The translations under genes were made by a program, and so were the position numbers. From NCBI RefSeq assembly GCF_014217625.1, contig NZ_CP043641.1, positions 2,852,001 to 2,916,000 of the forward strand: a stretch of 64,000 bases of DNA, read 5' to 3'. Source of the stretch: Leifsonia shinshuensis (GTDB lineage: Bacteria; Actinomycetota; Actinomycetes; Actinomycetales; Microbacteriaceae). Positions 63,333-64,000 of this stretch are shown piece by piece. Under the pieces are notes generated by a model. The model saw nothing but the letters and a program-made list of their open reading frames with translations. It was not told where the DNA came from and did no database searches. Within the stretch, counting starts at the first letter, position 1. Every line of letters begins with the position of its first letter.

Positions 63333-64000
63333 ATGAAAGCCGTCCACTTCGGCGCGGGCAACATCGGGCGCGGCTTCGTGGGGCTCCTGCTCCACGAGGC
63401 CGGGTACGAGGTGGTGTTCGCGGACGTCAACGCGGAACTGATCGACGCCCTCGACGCGGCGGACTCGTACGAGGTCCACCTCGTCGGGGACGACGCGGAG
63501 ACCAAGACCGTCACCGGGTTCCGGGCGATCAACAGCGCCACCGCGGAGGACGCTCTGGTCGCCGAGATCGCGACGGCGGACGTGGTCACGACCGCCGTCG
63601 GACCGCGCATCCTGCGCTTCGTCGCCCCGGTGATCGCGCGCGGGCTCGCCGCCCGCGCGGAGGACGCCCCGCGCCTCGCCGTCATGGCGTGCGAGAACGC
63701 GATCGGCGCGACCGACCTGCTCTGCGCCGAGCTGATGGACGGCCTCCCCGACGACGGGACACGCGAGGAGCTGGCCTCCCGCGCGGTGTTCGCGAACACG
63801 GCCGTCGACCGGATCGTGCCCGCACAGGCCCCGGACGCCGGCATCGACGTCACGGTGGAGACGTTCTACGAGTGGGTCGTCGACCGCAGCCCGTTCAACG
63901 GGAACGTGCCGCCGATCCCGGGTGCGCACTTCGTGGACTCCCTCGGGCCGTACATCGAGCGCAAGCTGTTCACGGTGAACACCGGACACGCCACCGTCGC
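63333..64000 (+). CDS. mtlD: Mannitol-1-phosphate 5-dehydrogenase, partial (3' end outside window)
   Basis: The 222 visible codons oxidise mannitol-1-phosphate to fructose-6-phosphate with NAD+. The start [17 protein letters not shown] is the Rossmann motif; YEWVVDR and the catalytic-domain [10 protein letters not shown] are reached before the window edge. Last known gene of the mannitol operon here. Confidence 0.94.
   Translation, partial: MKAVHFGAGNIGRGFVGLLLHEAGYEVVFADVNAELIDALDAADSYEVHLVGDDAETKTVTGFRAINSATAEDALVAEIATADVVTTAVGPRILRFVAPVIARGLAARAEDAPRLAVMACENAIGATDLLCAELMDGLPDDGTREELASRAVFANTAVDRIVPAQAPDAGIDVTVETFYEWVVDRSPFNGNVPPIPGAHFVDSLGPYIERKLFTVNTGHATV

Noticed and set aside
1..64000. 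tRNA, rRNA, insertion sequence or CRISPR array
   Set aside because: None could be supported by reading both strands; a covariance-model scan would be needed to exclude small RNAs.

Overview
This window looks like chromosomal DNA from a high-GC actinobacterium, most probably a Microbacteriaceae member close to Leifsonia; the genus is an inference from gene content and style, not a database match. Supporting signs are strong G/C third-position bias, many GTG starts, a coproporphyrin-type heme pathway (chdC plus a cysteine-bearing ferrochelatase), NucS mismatch endonuclease, a polyprenol-phosphate mannose synthase, and many leaderless genes in which a TANNNT -10 box lies 6-7 bases before the start codon. 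No rRNA, tRNA, insertion sequence, prophage or CRISPR array was seen.

Layout. 1-3.3 kb: methylcitrate cycle operon prpD-prpB-prpC (minus strand; prpC runs off the left edge). 3.3-11.5 kb: LysE exporter, YbhB protein, dolichol-type mannosyltransferase, TrhO tRNA hydroxylase, CPA1 antiporter, LssY-C membrane protein, an isocitrate-lyase-superfamily enzyme and an AcuI/YhdH reductase. 11.5-14 kb: two DUF1304 paralogues flanking an FAD monooxygenase, then a small PH-like protein. 14.1-18.8 kb: ROK repressor plus a sugar ABC importer. 19.1-30.5 kb: the heme block, with hemA divergent from an eleven-gene minus-strand run hemE-cgoX-three small membrane-linked genes-chdC-cpfC-hemC-hemD-hemB-hemL, many joined by 4-base ATGA/GTGA overlaps. 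30.5-37.7 kb: acetyltransferase, a lower-GC DUF3800 gene, glyS, an MprF-like membrane protein, an epimerase-like protein and a small membrane protein. 37.8-41.4 kb: serine hydrolase, M13 metallopeptidase, small membrane protein. 41.4-44.6 kb: ABC exporter with a MarR-like regulator. 44.6-49.3 kb: a membrane-anchored repeat protein with a candidate leader ORF, a three-gene overlapping unit (metallo-hydrolase, unknown protein, exported HNH nuclease) and a divergent MATE pump. 49.3-56.6 kb: M20 amidohydrolase, LacI regulator with divergent MFS transporter, beta-propeller lactonase, nucS-sseB-like pair, HAD phosphatase, lipoprotein. 56.7 kb to the right edge: mannitol PTS locus, with an MtlR-type regulator divergent from orphan IIB-HPr-EI-mtlA-mtlF-mtlD (truncated).

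How genes work together. The heme block holds the steps from glutamyl-tRNA to heme except glutamate-tRNA ligase. The mannitol locus carries its own general PTS proteins, so it can pass phosphate from PEP through EI and HPr to IIA, IIB and mannitol, ending with oxidation of mannitol-1-phosphate. The prp operon disposes of propionyl-CoA, and the AcuI-like reductase could in principle feed it.

Most unusual items: pervasive leaderless promoters, including back-to-back divergent ones; a 19-codon leaderless ORF whose stop overlaps the start of the next gene; clusters of ATTCG-NNN-CGAAT palindromes at two convergent gene junctions; and the metallo-hydrolase/unknown/exported-nuclease unit, the best candidate here for an undescribed system, although its function is unknown.
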